NCBI RefSeq assembly: GCF_009728935.1
Contig: NZ_CP034235.1
Location: 74,501-138,500, forward strand
Origin: Paenibacillus psychroresistens
Lineage (GTDB): Bacteria > Bacillota > Bacilli > Paenibacillales > NBRC-103111
Direction of reading: 5' to 3'
Length of the DNA: 64,000 nucleotides
The notes beneath the pieces are model-generated. The model did no database searches and was not told where the DNA came from. It worked only from the letters and a program-made list of their open reading frames with translations. Both the position numbers and the translations under genes were made by a program. Below, piece by piece: positions 54,300-62,976 of this stretch (its first letter is position 1; the number at the start of each line of letters is the position of its first letter).

Positions 54300-54838
54300 A
54301 GTTGTTAATTGGAAATAGTATAGGGCTCAGAGCAATTGAGCAGAATGATTTGGCTCAATTATTATTGTGGAGAAATCAGCCAGAATTCAGAAGATTTTTT
54401 CGTGAATATCGTGAATTGTCTTCGGATAATCAAGCTATATGGTATGACAAGGTTGTCTTAAATGATCGGAACACGATGATGTTCGCAATAATCGATAAGG
54501 AAAGCAAGCGATTATTAGGCGCTTGTGGGTTATGCTACATCAATTGGGTAGATCGAAGCGCTGATTTTTCCATATATATTGGTGCTGATTCCATTTATAT
54601 TGATGGTTTGTTTGCAATAGATGCAGCTAAAACGATGGTGAAATTTGCATACGAAGAGTTGTCACTTCATCGACTTTGGTCAGAAATATATGATTTCGAT
54701 GAAGCGAAAAAAGCCATGTTTGCAACACTAGGCTTTACATTGGACGGTAGACATCGTCAAACGCATTGGTCTGAGGGTTCATGGCATGATTCACTATTTT
54801 ATAGTTTACTCAGTTCGGATAGTATACCTAAGAATTAG
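54296..54838 (+). CDS. GNAT N-acetyltransferase (PseH/SpsD-like)
   Basis: A 180-residue acetyltransferase with the GNAT fold: IGLRAIEQNDLAQLLLWRNQPEFRRFF at the start, AIIDKESKRLLGACGL in the middle, and a C-terminal LSLHRLWSEIYDFDEAKKAMFATLGF. Such enzymes N-acetylate the 4-amino sugar in pseudaminic acid synthesis. Overlaps the NeuB-like gene by four bases (ATGA). Because PseC is absent here, its acceptor is uncertain. Confidence 0.82.
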   Translation: MKLLIGNSIGLRAIEQNDLAQLLLWRNQPEFRRFFREYRELSSDNQAIWYDKVVLNDRNTMMFAIIDKESKRLLGACGLCYINWVDRSADFSIYIGADSIYIDGLFAIDAAKTMVKFAYEELSLHRLWSEIYDFDEAKKAMFATLGFTLDGRHRQTHWSEGSWHDSLFYSLLSSDSIPKN

Positions 54839-54849
54839 GAGAGTGCATT

Positions 54850-55797
54850 ATGAATATTTTATTGACTGGTGGAGCTGGATTTATTGGCCGTTGGGTTGCT
54901 AAACAATTACTGGGAGACGGGCATCTTGTTTGGATATTAGATGACCTTTCAAACGGAAGAGAAGATAACATTGAAGAATTTAAAGATCATAAAGGGCTTC
55001 AAGCTTTTATTATTGGTGATATTAAAGATGAAGCTTTGCTAGACAAAGTATTTTCTGAGAATAAATTTGATATATGTTACCATCTTGGAGCTTCAATTAA
55101 CGTGCAGGATTCTATTGATGATCCAAGAACCACATTTAATAATGATGCTGTAGGTACTTTTTATGTGATGGAGCAATGTCGTAAACATCGAACCAAAGTA
55201 GTTTTCATGAGCACTTGTATGGTATATGACGTTTGCCTAGATGACCAAGGAATTACTGAGATTCATCCAATTAAACCTGCTTCTCCTTATGCTGGAGCTA
55301 AAATTGCCGCAGAGAATATGGTTTTATCCTACTATTTTGCTTATGATTTGCCAGTCGTTGTCATCCGTCCTTTTAACACCTACGGACCTTTTCAGAAAAC
55401 AGGTGGTGAAGGCGGCGTGGTTGCTATCTTTATTCGTAATAATCTAGTAGGGAAAGACCTGTTGATATATGGGAAAGGCGAACAAACTCGTGATCTTTTA
55501 TATGTGGAGGATTGCGCTAATTTTGTTGTAGAAGCGGGATACTCCGATAAAGTGAATGGACAGATTGTAAATGCTGGTCTTGGAAGTGATATTACAATTA
55601 ATGAATTAGCATTAGTCATTGCCAAAGATGAAATGAGAATTAAGCATGTCCCACATATTCATCCACAAAGTGAAATTCAAAAATTATTATGCAACTCAAC
55701 TAAGGCGAAAGAATTACTAGGCTGGACACCGAAAGTGAGCTTAGAGGAAGGCATATTACGTACTGAGAAATGGATTCAATCAAGCCATCTTATGTAA
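54850..55797 (+). CDS. NAD-dependent sugar epimerase/dehydratase
   Basis: An extended SDR of 315 residues. The cofactor motif GGAGFIG is at 7-13; MSTCMVYD, Tyr-x3-Lys in SPYAGAKIAAE (about 147-150) and RPFNTYGPFQ follow the GalE/RmlB pattern. TRDLLYVEDCANFVVEA is the usual late motif. AGGAGAG precedes the ATG. It is the last gene of the glycan island; the exact sugar is not predictable. Confidence 0.85.
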   Translation: MNILLTGGAGFIGRWVAKQLLGDGHLVWILDDLSNGREDNIEEFKDHKGLQAFIIGDIKDEALLDKVFSENKFDICYHLGASINVQDSIDDPRTTFNNDAVGTFYVMEQCRKHRTKVVFMSTCMVYDVCLDDQGITEIHPIKPASPYAGAKIAAENMVLSYYFAYDLPVVVIRPFNTYGPFQKTGGEGGVVAIFIRNNLVGKDLLIYGKGEQTRDLLYVEDCANFVVEAGYSDKVNGQIVNAGLGSDITINELALVIAKDEMRIKHVPHIHPQSEIQKLLCNSTKAKELLGWTPKVSLEEGILRTEKWIQSSHLM

Positions 55798-55892
55798 AAT
55801 GCTGAAGAAACTTTATTTTTAGGCCGCAATGATGTTATTTGAAGCAAATATAGAATATTTTTCAATTTCCTATTATTGATTGTTAACCTTCT

Positions 55893-55900
55893 TCCGATAT
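55893..55900 (+). promoter_or_regulatory. Possible sigma-D -10 box before flaG
   Basis: TCCGATAT matches seven of eight bases of the sigma-D -10 (GCCGATAT), 36 bases before the flaG start. The -35 TAAA is not seen at the right distance (only TATT), so this is tentative. Confidence 0.4.
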
Positions 55901-55936
55901 ATATTCTATAACTATGTTGTGCGGAGGGGTTTTAGT

Positions 55937-56359
55937 ATGAGTTCAAATGATATTTCCGTTAATCCATCGTACAGTCCACACACAATCGAACGGGCACCAA
56001 CTGTAGAACATGCTGTAGTAAGGAAAGTTTCTTCCGCAGATCAGCCTAAAGCATCTGTTATTTCTCATGAAAATGAAATGAAAAGCTCTTTTGAGTTAAG
56101 AAGAGCTGAGCAGATGGGCGATATTCTCCCGATTAGTGATGAGCAGCTAGTGAAAGCTATTGAGAAGGCGATTAAGGCAGCAGAGGGAATTACAACAACT
56201 TTGGAATTCTCCGTTCACAAAGCTACCCATCAAATCTCAGTTAAAGTGTTGGATAAAGATACGGGTGAAATCATTCGAGAAATACCACCGGAGAAAAACT
56301 TGGATTTTCTAGCTACTTTGTGGAGAAAAGCAGGTATTCTAATCGACGAGAAAAGATAG
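55937..56359 (+). CDS. flaG: FlaG family flagellar protein
   Basis: A 140-residue protein from the ATG at 55937 (GGAGGGG seven bases upstream); the frame is open back to 55880 but without RBS. The conserved FlaG core lies in the C-terminal half: LEFSVHKATHQISVKVLDKDTGEIIREIPPE. FlaG affects filament length in other bacteria. It sits directly before fliD as in B. subtilis. Confidence 0.9.
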   Translation: MSSNDISVNPSYSPHTIERAPTVEHAVVRKVSSADQPKASVISHENEMKSSFELRRAEQMGDILPISDEQLVKAIEKAIKAAEGITTTLEFSVHKATHQISVKVLDKDTGEIIREIPPEKNLDFLATLWRKAGILIDEKR

Positions 56360-56383
56360 TTTTAGACAAAGGAGTGAAATGCT

Positions 56384-58291
56384 ATGGTAACACGCTTAAG
56401 TGGGTTTTCAGGCTCTGGTATAGATATTGACGATACAGTAAAGAAATTAATGACAGCTGCGAGAATTCCTTATGATCAATTAGGTCAGAAAAAACAAACG
56501 CTAACTTGGCAACGTGACGAGTATCGCGCTGTGAATGCAAACTTACTTGATTTAAGAAATACATTAGGTAATATGAAACTCCCTTCATCTTATGCAGCAA
56601 GAAAAGCAACCTCTGCAGATGAATCATCTGTATCTGCTGTTGCAACTGCTAATGCAAATGCAGGGATTAATAATATCATTATTAATCAACTGGCTACTAC
56701 TGCTTCTGTGACCTCGGATTCTTTAGATTCAGGGGGAGATAGCACAAAAAAGCTAAGCGAAATTGGTACTGGCTTCGCTTTAGGTGATAAAACAACACTT
56801 ACGGTCGGCGGAGATAAAGGAAGTACCACTATTGAATTTAGCGGTGCTAATACAATTGCAGAACTTGTTAATGCGGTAAATGGAAAATCGAGTACTACAG
56901 GAGTTAAATTAAGCTATGATTCCAGCATGGATCGCCTGTTCTTTACCTCTTCTACCACGGGAGATAGCTCCAAAATTAACTTGCGTATGAAGGGAACAGA
57001 CGGTACCGGACAAAATCTCTTAAGTAGTGTTCTGCATTTACCGGTAACAGGAGCGACTCCTTCCACAACACTTGATGATGTGGGACAAACAGTGGCAGGG
57101 TCAAAGACCCTATCGAGTGTTGGCTACGTTAATAGTGCATTAACAGCAGATCAGAATTTAAAAGTTACTGTTGCGGGTACGGATTATAGCTTTGCAATTA
57201 ATAATAAAACGACAGTTGCTAAACTAATTGATAATATTAATAATTCCGAATTGGGAAAGACAGGTGTATCTGCTTATTTGGATTCAGCAGGTAAGTTATC
57301 CTTCTTTAATCCGAATGATTCGAATACTCTTACCTTTGCTGATTCAACAGTTGATTCTACTAATATATTGACCAATCTTGGATTAGATGCTGGAATAACA
57401 ACAACTTCAGATCTAGATTATTCTGAGGTTGCATCATCAGGAAGCAATTCAGAAATTGTCTACAATGGTGTTACGACAGGGTTTGCTTCCAATTCGTTTA
57501 GCATTAATGGTATCTCATTTAACGCAAAAAAAGTGACGACTGGTGCACCTGTTAGTATTTCCGTTACTCAAGATACCGATACGATGTTTAATTCTATTAA
57601 AGCATTTGTAGATAAATACAATACTTTCATCAGTACAACCAGTGCTAAGCTTTCTGAAGAGCAGAATAAAAAATTCCAACCTCTAACAACTGATGAGCGT
57701 AATGCAATGAATGAAGATGATATAAAGGCTTGGGAACTGAAAGCGAAAAGCGGGCAAATTCGAAATGATTCTCTAATTAACTCAGGTTTACAGAGTTTAA
57801 GATCGGGATTGTCGGGCTCAATTGGGGGTCTATCAAATGGATCTATAAACTCTCTATCCGAGATAGGTGTTGGCACTACACTTATTTCAGGAAAAAGCAT
57901 ATCAGGCTCTTATTTGGATCCGGGCAAGCTATATATTGATGATGAAAAATTACGTAAAGCATTGGACGAGAATCCGGAAGAGGTGATGAATCTCTTCTTG
58001 GCCAAAGATGGTGATGCTACCTCAGATAGTGGTGATGGTATTGCTGAGAGGATGTTCGATCGAGTAACTAGTTTAATGGATAAAATCAAAGTTAAAGCGG
58101 GCGCTTCAGGAAGTCTCGATAATAACTATACGATTGGTAAAAGCTTTCTGGATTTAAATACTAAAATGACTAACTTGACTAGAAAGCTAGATTCTCTCGA
58201 AACCAGATACTACAATCAATTTACAGCTATGGAGAAATATATTAGTCAGATGAATGCTCAAAGTGCTCAATTAACTAACGCTTTTAACTAA
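56384..58291 (+). CDS. fliD: Flagellar filament cap protein FliD
   Basis: Caps the growing filament and promotes flagellin folding. It has 635 residues. The N-terminal domain has LSGFSGSGIDIDDTVKKLMTAARIPYDQL, with the conserved RIPYDQL-type element; the C-terminal FliD_C domain includes SGSIGGL, LYIDDEKLRKALDENPEEVMNLF and a final coiled-coil LDSLETRYYNQFTAMEKYISQMNAQ. The middle variable part is somewhat enlarged. AAAGGAGTG precedes the ATG. Confidence 0.95.
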   Translation: MVTRLSGFSGSGIDIDDTVKKLMTAARIPYDQLGQKKQTLTWQRDEYRAVNANLLDLRNTLGNMKLPSSYAARKATSADESSVSAVATANANAGINNIIINQLATTASVTSDSLDSGGDSTKKLSEIGTGFALGDKTTLTVGGDKGSTTIEFSGANTIAELVNAVNGKSSTTGVKLSYDSSMDRLFFTSSTTGDSSKINLRMKGTDGTGQNLLSSVLHLPVTGATPSTTLDDVGQTVAGSKTLSSVGYVNSALTADQNLKVTVAGTDYSFAINNKTTVAKLIDNINNSELGKTGVSAYLDSAGKLSFFNPNDSNTLTFADSTVDSTNILTNLGLDAGITTTSDLDYSEVASSGSNSEIVYNGVTTGFASNSFSINGISFNAKKVTTGAPVSISVTQDTDTMFNSIKAFVDKYNTFISTTSAKLSEEQNKKFQPLTTDERNAMNEDDIKAWELKAKSGQIRNDSLINSGLQSLRSGLSGSIGGLSNGSINSLSEIGVGTTLISGKSISGSYLDPGKLYIDDEKLRKALDENPEEVMNLFLAKDGDATSDSGDGIAERMFDRVTSLMDKIKVKAGASGSLDNNYTIGKSFLDLNTKMTNLTRKLDSLETRYYNQFTAMEKYISQMNAQSAQLTNAFN

Positions 58292-58328
58292 CGCCTATAA
58301 GTAATTGTAAACAACAGGGGGATAAGAT

Positions 58329-58733
58329 ATGATTCAATCACAGCGGAACAAGTATATGGAGAATACTGTTCAAAATGCTACACCTGCACAATTACTGATC
58401 ATGTTAATTGATGGGGCAACACGATTTTGCAAGATGGGTATAAGTGCTATTGAGCAAAAGAATCATGCAGAAGCTAATCTTAATCTAGGCAAGGTTCAAG
58501 ATATTGTTAGTGAATTAATCATAACCCTAGATCGAGAATCCTCCGTTGCGGATGGTTTGCTGAGATTGTATGAATATTTCAACTTCAGATTGACCGAAGC
58601 GAATATTCAGAAGAAGGTAGAGCCTGCACAAGAGGTTCTAGGCTATCTATTGGAACTGAAGGAAGTCTGGATCCAGGCTGCAAAATCATCGCTGGCAGGG
58701 CCAGCTGCAAGCAATGTGCTCCAGCATGGATAA
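58329..58733 (+). CDS. fliS: Flagellar export chaperone FliS
   Basis: Flagellin chaperone, 134 residues of helix. The YMENTVQNATPAQLLIMLIDGATRFCKMGI start, typical LNLGKVQDIVSELI segment, LDRESSVADGLLRLYEYF and the KVEPAQEVLGYLLELKEVW end match FliS. GGGGGATAAG precedes the ATG. Its stop overlaps the start of the next gene (ATGGATAA). Confidence 0.94.
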   Translation: MIQSQRNKYMENTVQNATPAQLLIMLIDGATRFCKMGISAIEQKNHAEANLNLGKVQDIVSELIITLDRESSVADGLLRLYEYFNFRLTEANIQKKVEPAQEVLGYLLELKEVWIQAAKSSLAGPAASNVLQHG

Positions 58734-59064
58734 TTTATTAATCCGATTGGAGAAACTCTCCAATGATTTATTGCAGCATTTTCAAGCAGTGTCGTTCGAA
58801 GAGCTCACATCCTTTATGGAAGAGCGTGAGGCTATTTTTAATGAGTTTGACAACCTTGAAGTGCTACCTTCTGATAAAATAAAATATCGAGATATCGTCA
58901 ATCGAATTGTTGGGCTGGACCCGATCATCGTAACGAAAATGGAACAGCTCAAGAAAGAAGCGGAACAGGAACTAAACAAGGTTACGTCGGGTCGCTTACA
59001 GAAAAATGCTTATGATGGAGAGCATCATTTGGCAGATGGCATTTTCTTTGATAAGAAAAAATAA
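58726..59064 (+). CDS. fliT: FliT-like flagellar protein
   Basis: About 112 residues from the ATG at 58726, which overlaps the fliS stop; an in-frame ATG at 58714 is possible. It is a fully helical, charged protein (LEKLSNDLLQHFQAVSFEELTSFMEEREAIFNEFDNL), as FliT-type chaperones are. Sequence conservation in this family is poor, so the call relies on position after fliS. Confidence 0.75.
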   Translation: MDNLLIRLEKLSNDLLQHFQAVSFEELTSFMEEREAIFNEFDNLEVLPSDKIKYRDIVNRIVGLDPIIVTKMEQLKKEAEQELNKVTSGRLQKNAYDGEHHLADGIFFDKKK

Positions 59065-59070
59065 ATCAAC

Positions 59071-59115
59071 AAAACCCCTTATTTATTGGTTTCCAATGAG
59101 TAAGGGGTTTTGTTT
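59071..59115 (+). terminator. Terminator of the flaG-fliDST operon
   Basis: AAAACCCCTTA (59071-59081) pairs perfectly with TAAGGGGTTTT (59101-59111). It is symmetrical enough to act in both directions. Confidence 0.85.
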
Positions 59116-59201
59116 GTCCACATGACTCTAACAACCAACTGTGGATAATGTGGATAACTCTGTGGATAGCCAATGAAAACAAGCTTTCATACTGTGAATA
59201 A
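59114..59201. promoter_or_regulatory. Cluster of DnaA-box-like 9-mers
   Basis: Five sites in 88 bases: TTGTCCACA (59114-59122, one mismatch to TTATCCACA), TGTGGATAA (59140-59148, exact reverse box), TGTGGATAA (59149-59157, exact, directly adjacent), TGTGGATAG (59161-59169, one mismatch), TGTGAATAA (59193-59201, one mismatch). They precede the promoter of the cold-shock gene. Confidence 0.7.
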
Positions 59202-59228
59202 ATTGTAAATGACCTGTTAATAAAGTAA

Positions 59229-59257
59229 TTGACATCGCTTTCATCTGGTGTTATATT
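59229..59257 (+). promoter_or_regulatory. Sigma-A promoter of the cold-shock gene
   Basis: TTGACA (59229-59234), 17 bp, TATATT (59252-59257), giving a short leader of about 45 bases. Confidence 0.75.
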
Positions 59258-59309
59258 CGAAATGTAGGTATTCAGACTCATTTATTTGATAACGAAGGGA
59301 ATGTTATTG

Positions 59310-59507
59310 ATGCAAGGTAAAGTAAAATGGTTTAACGCAGAAAAAGGTTATGGTTTCATTGAAAGTGCTGATGGTAAAGATGTATTCGTACATTTCTCCG
59401 CAATTCAATCCGATGGCTTTAAATCATTAGACGAAGGTCAGGCTGTTGAGTTTGATATCGTTGAAGGCGCACGTGGACCACAAGCTGCTAATGTAGTAAA
59501 AGCATAA
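59310..59507 (+). CDS. Cold-shock protein (CspA/CspB family)
   Basis: A 65-residue single-domain RNA chaperone. Starting [18 protein letters not shown], it has RNP1 (KGYGFIE) and RNP2 (VFVHFS) and ends with [10 protein letters not shown]. The ATG at 59310 (AAGGGA nine bases upstream) gives the normal family start; the open frame from 59286 has no support. It is monocistronic between two terminators. DnaA-box-like sites lie just upstream of its promoter. Confidence 0.95.
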   Translation: MQGKVKWFNAEKGYGFIESADGKDVFVHFSAIQSDGFKSLDEGQAVEFDIVEGARGPQAANVVKA

Positions 59508-59565
59508 TCATTCGACATCGTGTCGTTATGCAATAGAAGTTAAGATTATTCCTTACTAAATTGTT

Positions 59566-59596
59566 TACCTCGGATGCTAATCTGGGGTATTTTTTT
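59566..59596 (+). terminator. Terminator of the cold-shock gene
   Basis: TACCTC pairs with GGGGTA (one U-G pair) around a 12-base loop, followed by seven T. Confidence 0.7.
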
Positions 59597-59672
59597 GTTT
59601 GAATTGTAAATGTTTTTTGAAGATCGTAGGCAAATGAGTTATACTAGGGAAGAAGTCAAAGGAGGAGTAGCC

Positions 59673-60227
59673 ATGAAGTTTAACATCCGTGGAGAAAACC
59701 TTGAGGTGACAGAAGCCCTGAGGGATTATGTCGAAAAGAAGTTGGGCAAGCTGGAACGCTATTTTGAAGCTCCGCCAACATCCGAGGTACATGTGACTTT
59801 AAGTGTTTTAAGAGAATTGAATAATGTTGAAGTAACGATTCCATTGACAGGTGTTTTATTGAGAGCAGAAGAAAGAGCTGGAGATATGTATGCCTCCATC
59901 GACTTGGTTTTGGACAAACTCGAAAGACAAATTCGCAAGCACAAAACGAAGGCAAACCGAAGAATTCGTCAGGAAAGTGAATATAAGAATTATTTTCAGG
60001 TTGAAACTGGCGGGACTGCAGTTATGGAGGACGAGGATGAATTTGAACTCGTTCGGACGAAGCAATTTAACTTGAAGCCGATGGATATTGAAGAAGCTAT
60101 TTTGCAAATGAATATGATTGGGCATACGTTCTTCGTTTTCTCGAATACGGAAGCCTCTGAGAATGTGAATGTAGTTTACAAGCGTCATGACGGCAAATAT
60201 GGTTTAATAGAACCCTTACGTAATTAA
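59673..60227 (+). CDS. hpf: Long ribosome hibernation promoting factor
   Basis: Binds 70S ribosomes in stationary phase and pairs them into inactive 100S dimers. From the ATG at 59673 (AAAGGAGGAG upstream) it has 184 residues, the long form with an N-terminal S30AE domain (MKFNIRGENLEVTEALRDYVEKKL to about residue 100) and a C-terminal dimerisation domain (VRTKQFNLKPMDIEEAILQMNMIGHTFFVF). The order hpf-secA-prfB is that of B. subtilis (yvyD). Confidence 0.95.
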   Translation: MKFNIRGENLEVTEALRDYVEKKLGKLERYFEAPPTSEVHVTLSVLRELNNVEVTIPLTGVLLRAEERAGDMYASIDLVLDKLERQIRKHKTKANRRIRQESEYKNYFQVETGGTAVMEDEDEFELVRTKQFNLKPMDIEEAILQMNMIGHTFFVFSNTEASENVNVVYKRHDGKYGLIEPLRN

Positions 60228-60249
60228 ATCTAAATTAAATAATGCGACA

Positions 60250-60283
60250 AAAGGCTTGATCTGGAAACGGATCAAGTCTTTTT
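60250..60283 (+). terminator. Terminator of hpf
   Basis: AAGGCTTGATC pairs with GATCAAGTCTT (one G-U) around a short loop, followed by TTTTT. Confidence 0.85.
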
Positions 60284-60338
60284 AATATATGAAACCTTTT
60301 CTAGTTTTTTATCGTACAAGGTAACAAAGCACCTTTTG

Positions 60339-60367
60339 TTGCGACTGTAACGGCAAACTGTTACAAT
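60339..60367 (+). promoter_or_regulatory. Sigma-A promoter of secA
   Basis: TTGCGA (60339-60344), 17 bp, TACAAT (60362-60367), 37 bases before the secA ATG. Confidence 0.65.
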
Positions 60368-60404
60368 TTAATGAATTAGATAAAAAGTGAAAGGGGCTTT
60401 TTCC

Positions 60405-62909
60405 ATGCTCGGACTTGTTAAGAAAATTTTTGGTGATCAAAATGAACGCGATATTAAAAAAATGTTAAAAGTCGTCGATATTATCAACGAGCTTGAACCC
60501 GAAATGGAAGCTTTGTCCGATGAGGAACTGCGAGCAAAGACAGAAGAATATAAAGAAAGATTAAAAGGCGGTGAAACGCTGGAGGATTTGCTGCCGGAAG
60601 CTTTTGCAACGGTACGGGAAGCTTCTAAGCGCACTTTAGGCATGCGTCACTTTGACGTGCAATTGGTTGGAGGAATGGTGCTTCACGAAGGCCGTATAGC
60701 CGAGATGAAGACAGGAGAAGGTAAAACCTTAGTAGCAACACTCTCGGTCTATCTGAACGCTTTAACAGAGCGTGGAGTTCATCTGGTTACGGTGAATGAT
60801 TACTTAGCATCGGTTGGTAGTCAAATTACTGGACAGGTTTATACATTTTTAGGGCTAACAATCGGTGTTAATCTACATGATATGGATCATGAGGATAAAC
60901 AAGCAGCGTATGCTTGCGATATTACGTACGGTACGAACAATGAATTTGGGTTCGATTATTTACGAGACAACATGGTTTTATATAAAGAACAAATGGTGCA
61001 ACGCCCGCTTTATTATGCCATTGTCGATGAAGTCGATTCCATTCTAGTCGATGAAGCGCGGACGCCTTTGATTATTTCGGGGCAAGCAGCTAAATCAACG
61101 AGTTTATACACAACTGCTGATCGGTTTGTTAGCCGTCTTCGTGAAGAAGAGGATTACACGATTGATATTAAATTGCGTTCGGTCACGATGACGGAAGCGG
61201 GTGTGACGAAGGCAGAAGACTCCTTTGGCATCGAAAATTTATTTGACCAACAGAATGTAACGATCAATCATCATATTACCCAAGCATTGAAAGCTCAAGC
61301 CATCATGAAGCGCGATGTGGATTATGTTGTACAGGATGAAGAAGTGCTGATTGTTGATGAATTTACGGGCCGTTTAATGACAGGTAGACGTTATAGTGAT
61401 GGATTACATCAAGCGATCGAAGCCAAGGAAGGCTTAAAGGTTCAGCATGAAAGTATGACTTTGGCCACTATTACTTTCCAGAATTATTTCCGAATGTACC
61501 GTAAGCTTGCCGGAATGACAGGAACAGCTAAAACGGAAGAAGAAGAATTCAAGAAAATTTACGGGCTTGATGTTGTGGTTGTTCCAACAAACCGTCCGAT
61601 GATTCGTAAAGATCAACCGGATGTGGTTTATAAATCAGAGAACGGCAAGTTCCGCGCAGTTGTAGAAGAGATAGTAAGACGCCATAAGATGAACCAGCCA
61701 GTACTAGTAGGTACGGTTTCCATTGAAAATTCGGAAAAGCTATCGGAGCTGCTGAAGAAAAAGGGAGTTACCCATAAAGTCCTAAATGCGAAGTATCATG
61801 CAGAAGAAGCCGAAATTGTTGCGCGTGCTGGGCAGCCTAGTTCCGTTACGATAGCCACCAATATGGCTGGACGGGGTACTGATATTTTGCTTGGCGAAGG
61901 TGTGCCTGATTTAGGTGGTTTGCATATTATAGGTACGGAGCGCCATGAAAGCAGACGTATTGATAATCAGCTGCGTGGTCGTGCTGGACGTCAAGGCGAT
62001 CCAGGTTCCTCGCAATTTTACTTATCTTTAGAAGATGAGCTGATGCGTCGATTCGGTGCCGACAATATCATGGGTATGATGGACCGATTGGGCTTTGAAG
62101 AAGATCAGCCGATTGAAAGCCGCTTAATATCCAAAGCTGTAGAATCTGCTCAGAAGCGAGTGGAAGGCAATAACTTTGATGTTCGTAAAGTGGTGCTGCA
62201 GTACGATGATGTAATGAATCAGCAGCGTGGAATTATCTATAAGCAACGAATTGAGATTCTAGAATCAGAGAATATCAAGGGTGTTGTAGTTGGGATGATT
62301 ATGCCTGTAATAGAACGAATTGTTGATGTGCATTGCTCTAGCAATGATGTACCGGAGGATTGGGATCTTCAAGCGATTACAGATTATGCCAATGGAACCT
62401 TTCTACAAGAGGGTATGCTAACCTTAGAATCGATTTCTGGAAAAGAAAAAGAGGATATTACAGAAGTTATCAAAACGGCGGTTTTAAAGCTGTATGATGA
62501 GCGCGAAGAGCAAATTGGCGAAGAAAATATGCGCGAGTTTGAAAAAGTGGTTGTATTGCGTGGAGTGGACAGCAAGTGGATGGATCACATTGATGCGATG
62601 GATCAGCTTCGTCAAGGGATTCACCTTCGTTCTTATGGTGGTACCGATCCATTGCGCGAGTATCAATTCGAAGGCTTTGAAATGTTCCAGGAAATGATTA
62701 ACAGCATTCAAGAAGAAATTGCTACTTATATCATGAAGGCACATGTTGAAACAAACTTAGAACGCCAAGCAGTGGCAGAAGGACAGGCCGTTAATCCTAA
62801 CGGAGAAGTATCCGCCAAGAAGCCGGCGAAGCGTGAAGAAAAAGTCGGACGCAACGATCCTTGTCCATGTGGCAGTGGTAAGAAATTTAAGCAATGTCAC
62901 GGAGCCTAA
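60405..62909 (+). CDS. secA: Preprotein translocase ATPase SecA
   Basis: Motor of the Sec export pathway. From the ATG at 60405 (AAAGGGG upstream) it has 834 residues; the frame is open from 60387. NBD1 has Walker [12 protein letters not shown] (about 102-112) and [11 protein letters not shown]; the preprotein cross-linking domain follows; NBD2 contains [15 protein letters not shown] and [23 protein letters not shown]. The C-terminus has the zinc-binding SEC-C motif [15 protein letters not shown]. prfB follows after 67 bases, as in B. subtilis. Confidence 0.98.
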   Translation: MLGLVKKIFGDQNERDIKKMLKVVDIINELEPEMEALSDEELRAKTEEYKERLKGGETLEDLLPEAFATVREASKRTLGMRHFDVQLVGGMVLHEGRIAEMKTGEGKTLVATLSVYLNALTERGVHLVTVNDYLASVGSQITGQVYTFLGLTIGVNLHDMDHEDKQAAYACDITYGTNNEFGFDYLRDNMVLYKEQMVQRPLYYAIVDEVDSILVDEARTPLIISGQAAKSTSLYTTADRFVSRLREEEDYTIDIKLRSVTMTEAGVTKAEDSFGIENLFDQQNVTINHHITQALKAQAIMKRDVDYVVQDEEVLIVDEFTGRLMTGRRYSDGLHQAIEAKEGLKVQHESMTLATITFQNYFRMYRKLAGMTGTAKTEEEEFKKIYGLDVVVVPTNRPMIRKDQPDVVYKSENGKFRAVVEEIVRRHKMNQPVLVGTVSIENSEKLSELLKKKGVTHKVLNAKYHAEEAEIVARAGQPSSVTIATNMAGRGTDILLGEGVPDLGGLHIIGTERHESRRIDNQLRGRAGRQGDPGSSQFYLSLEDELMRRFGADNIMGMMDRLGFEEDQPIESRLISKAVESAQKRVEGNNFDVRKVVLQYDDVMNQQRGIIYKQRIEILESENIKGVVVGMIMPVIERIVDVHCSSNDVPEDWDLQAITDYANGTFLQEGMLTLESISGKEKEDITEVIKTAVLKLYDEREEQIGEENMREFEKVVVLRGVDSKWMDHIDAMDQLRQGIHLRSYGGTDPLREYQFEGFEMFQEMINSIQEEIATYIMKAHVETNLERQAVAEGQAVNPNGEVSAKKPAKREEKVGRNDPCPCGSGKKFKQCHGA

Positions 62910-62976
62910 TTAATTCTTCGCATAAACACGTAATTCAACGCGAGATTAGCGTAATTTAACAATGAGGTGTATGAGC

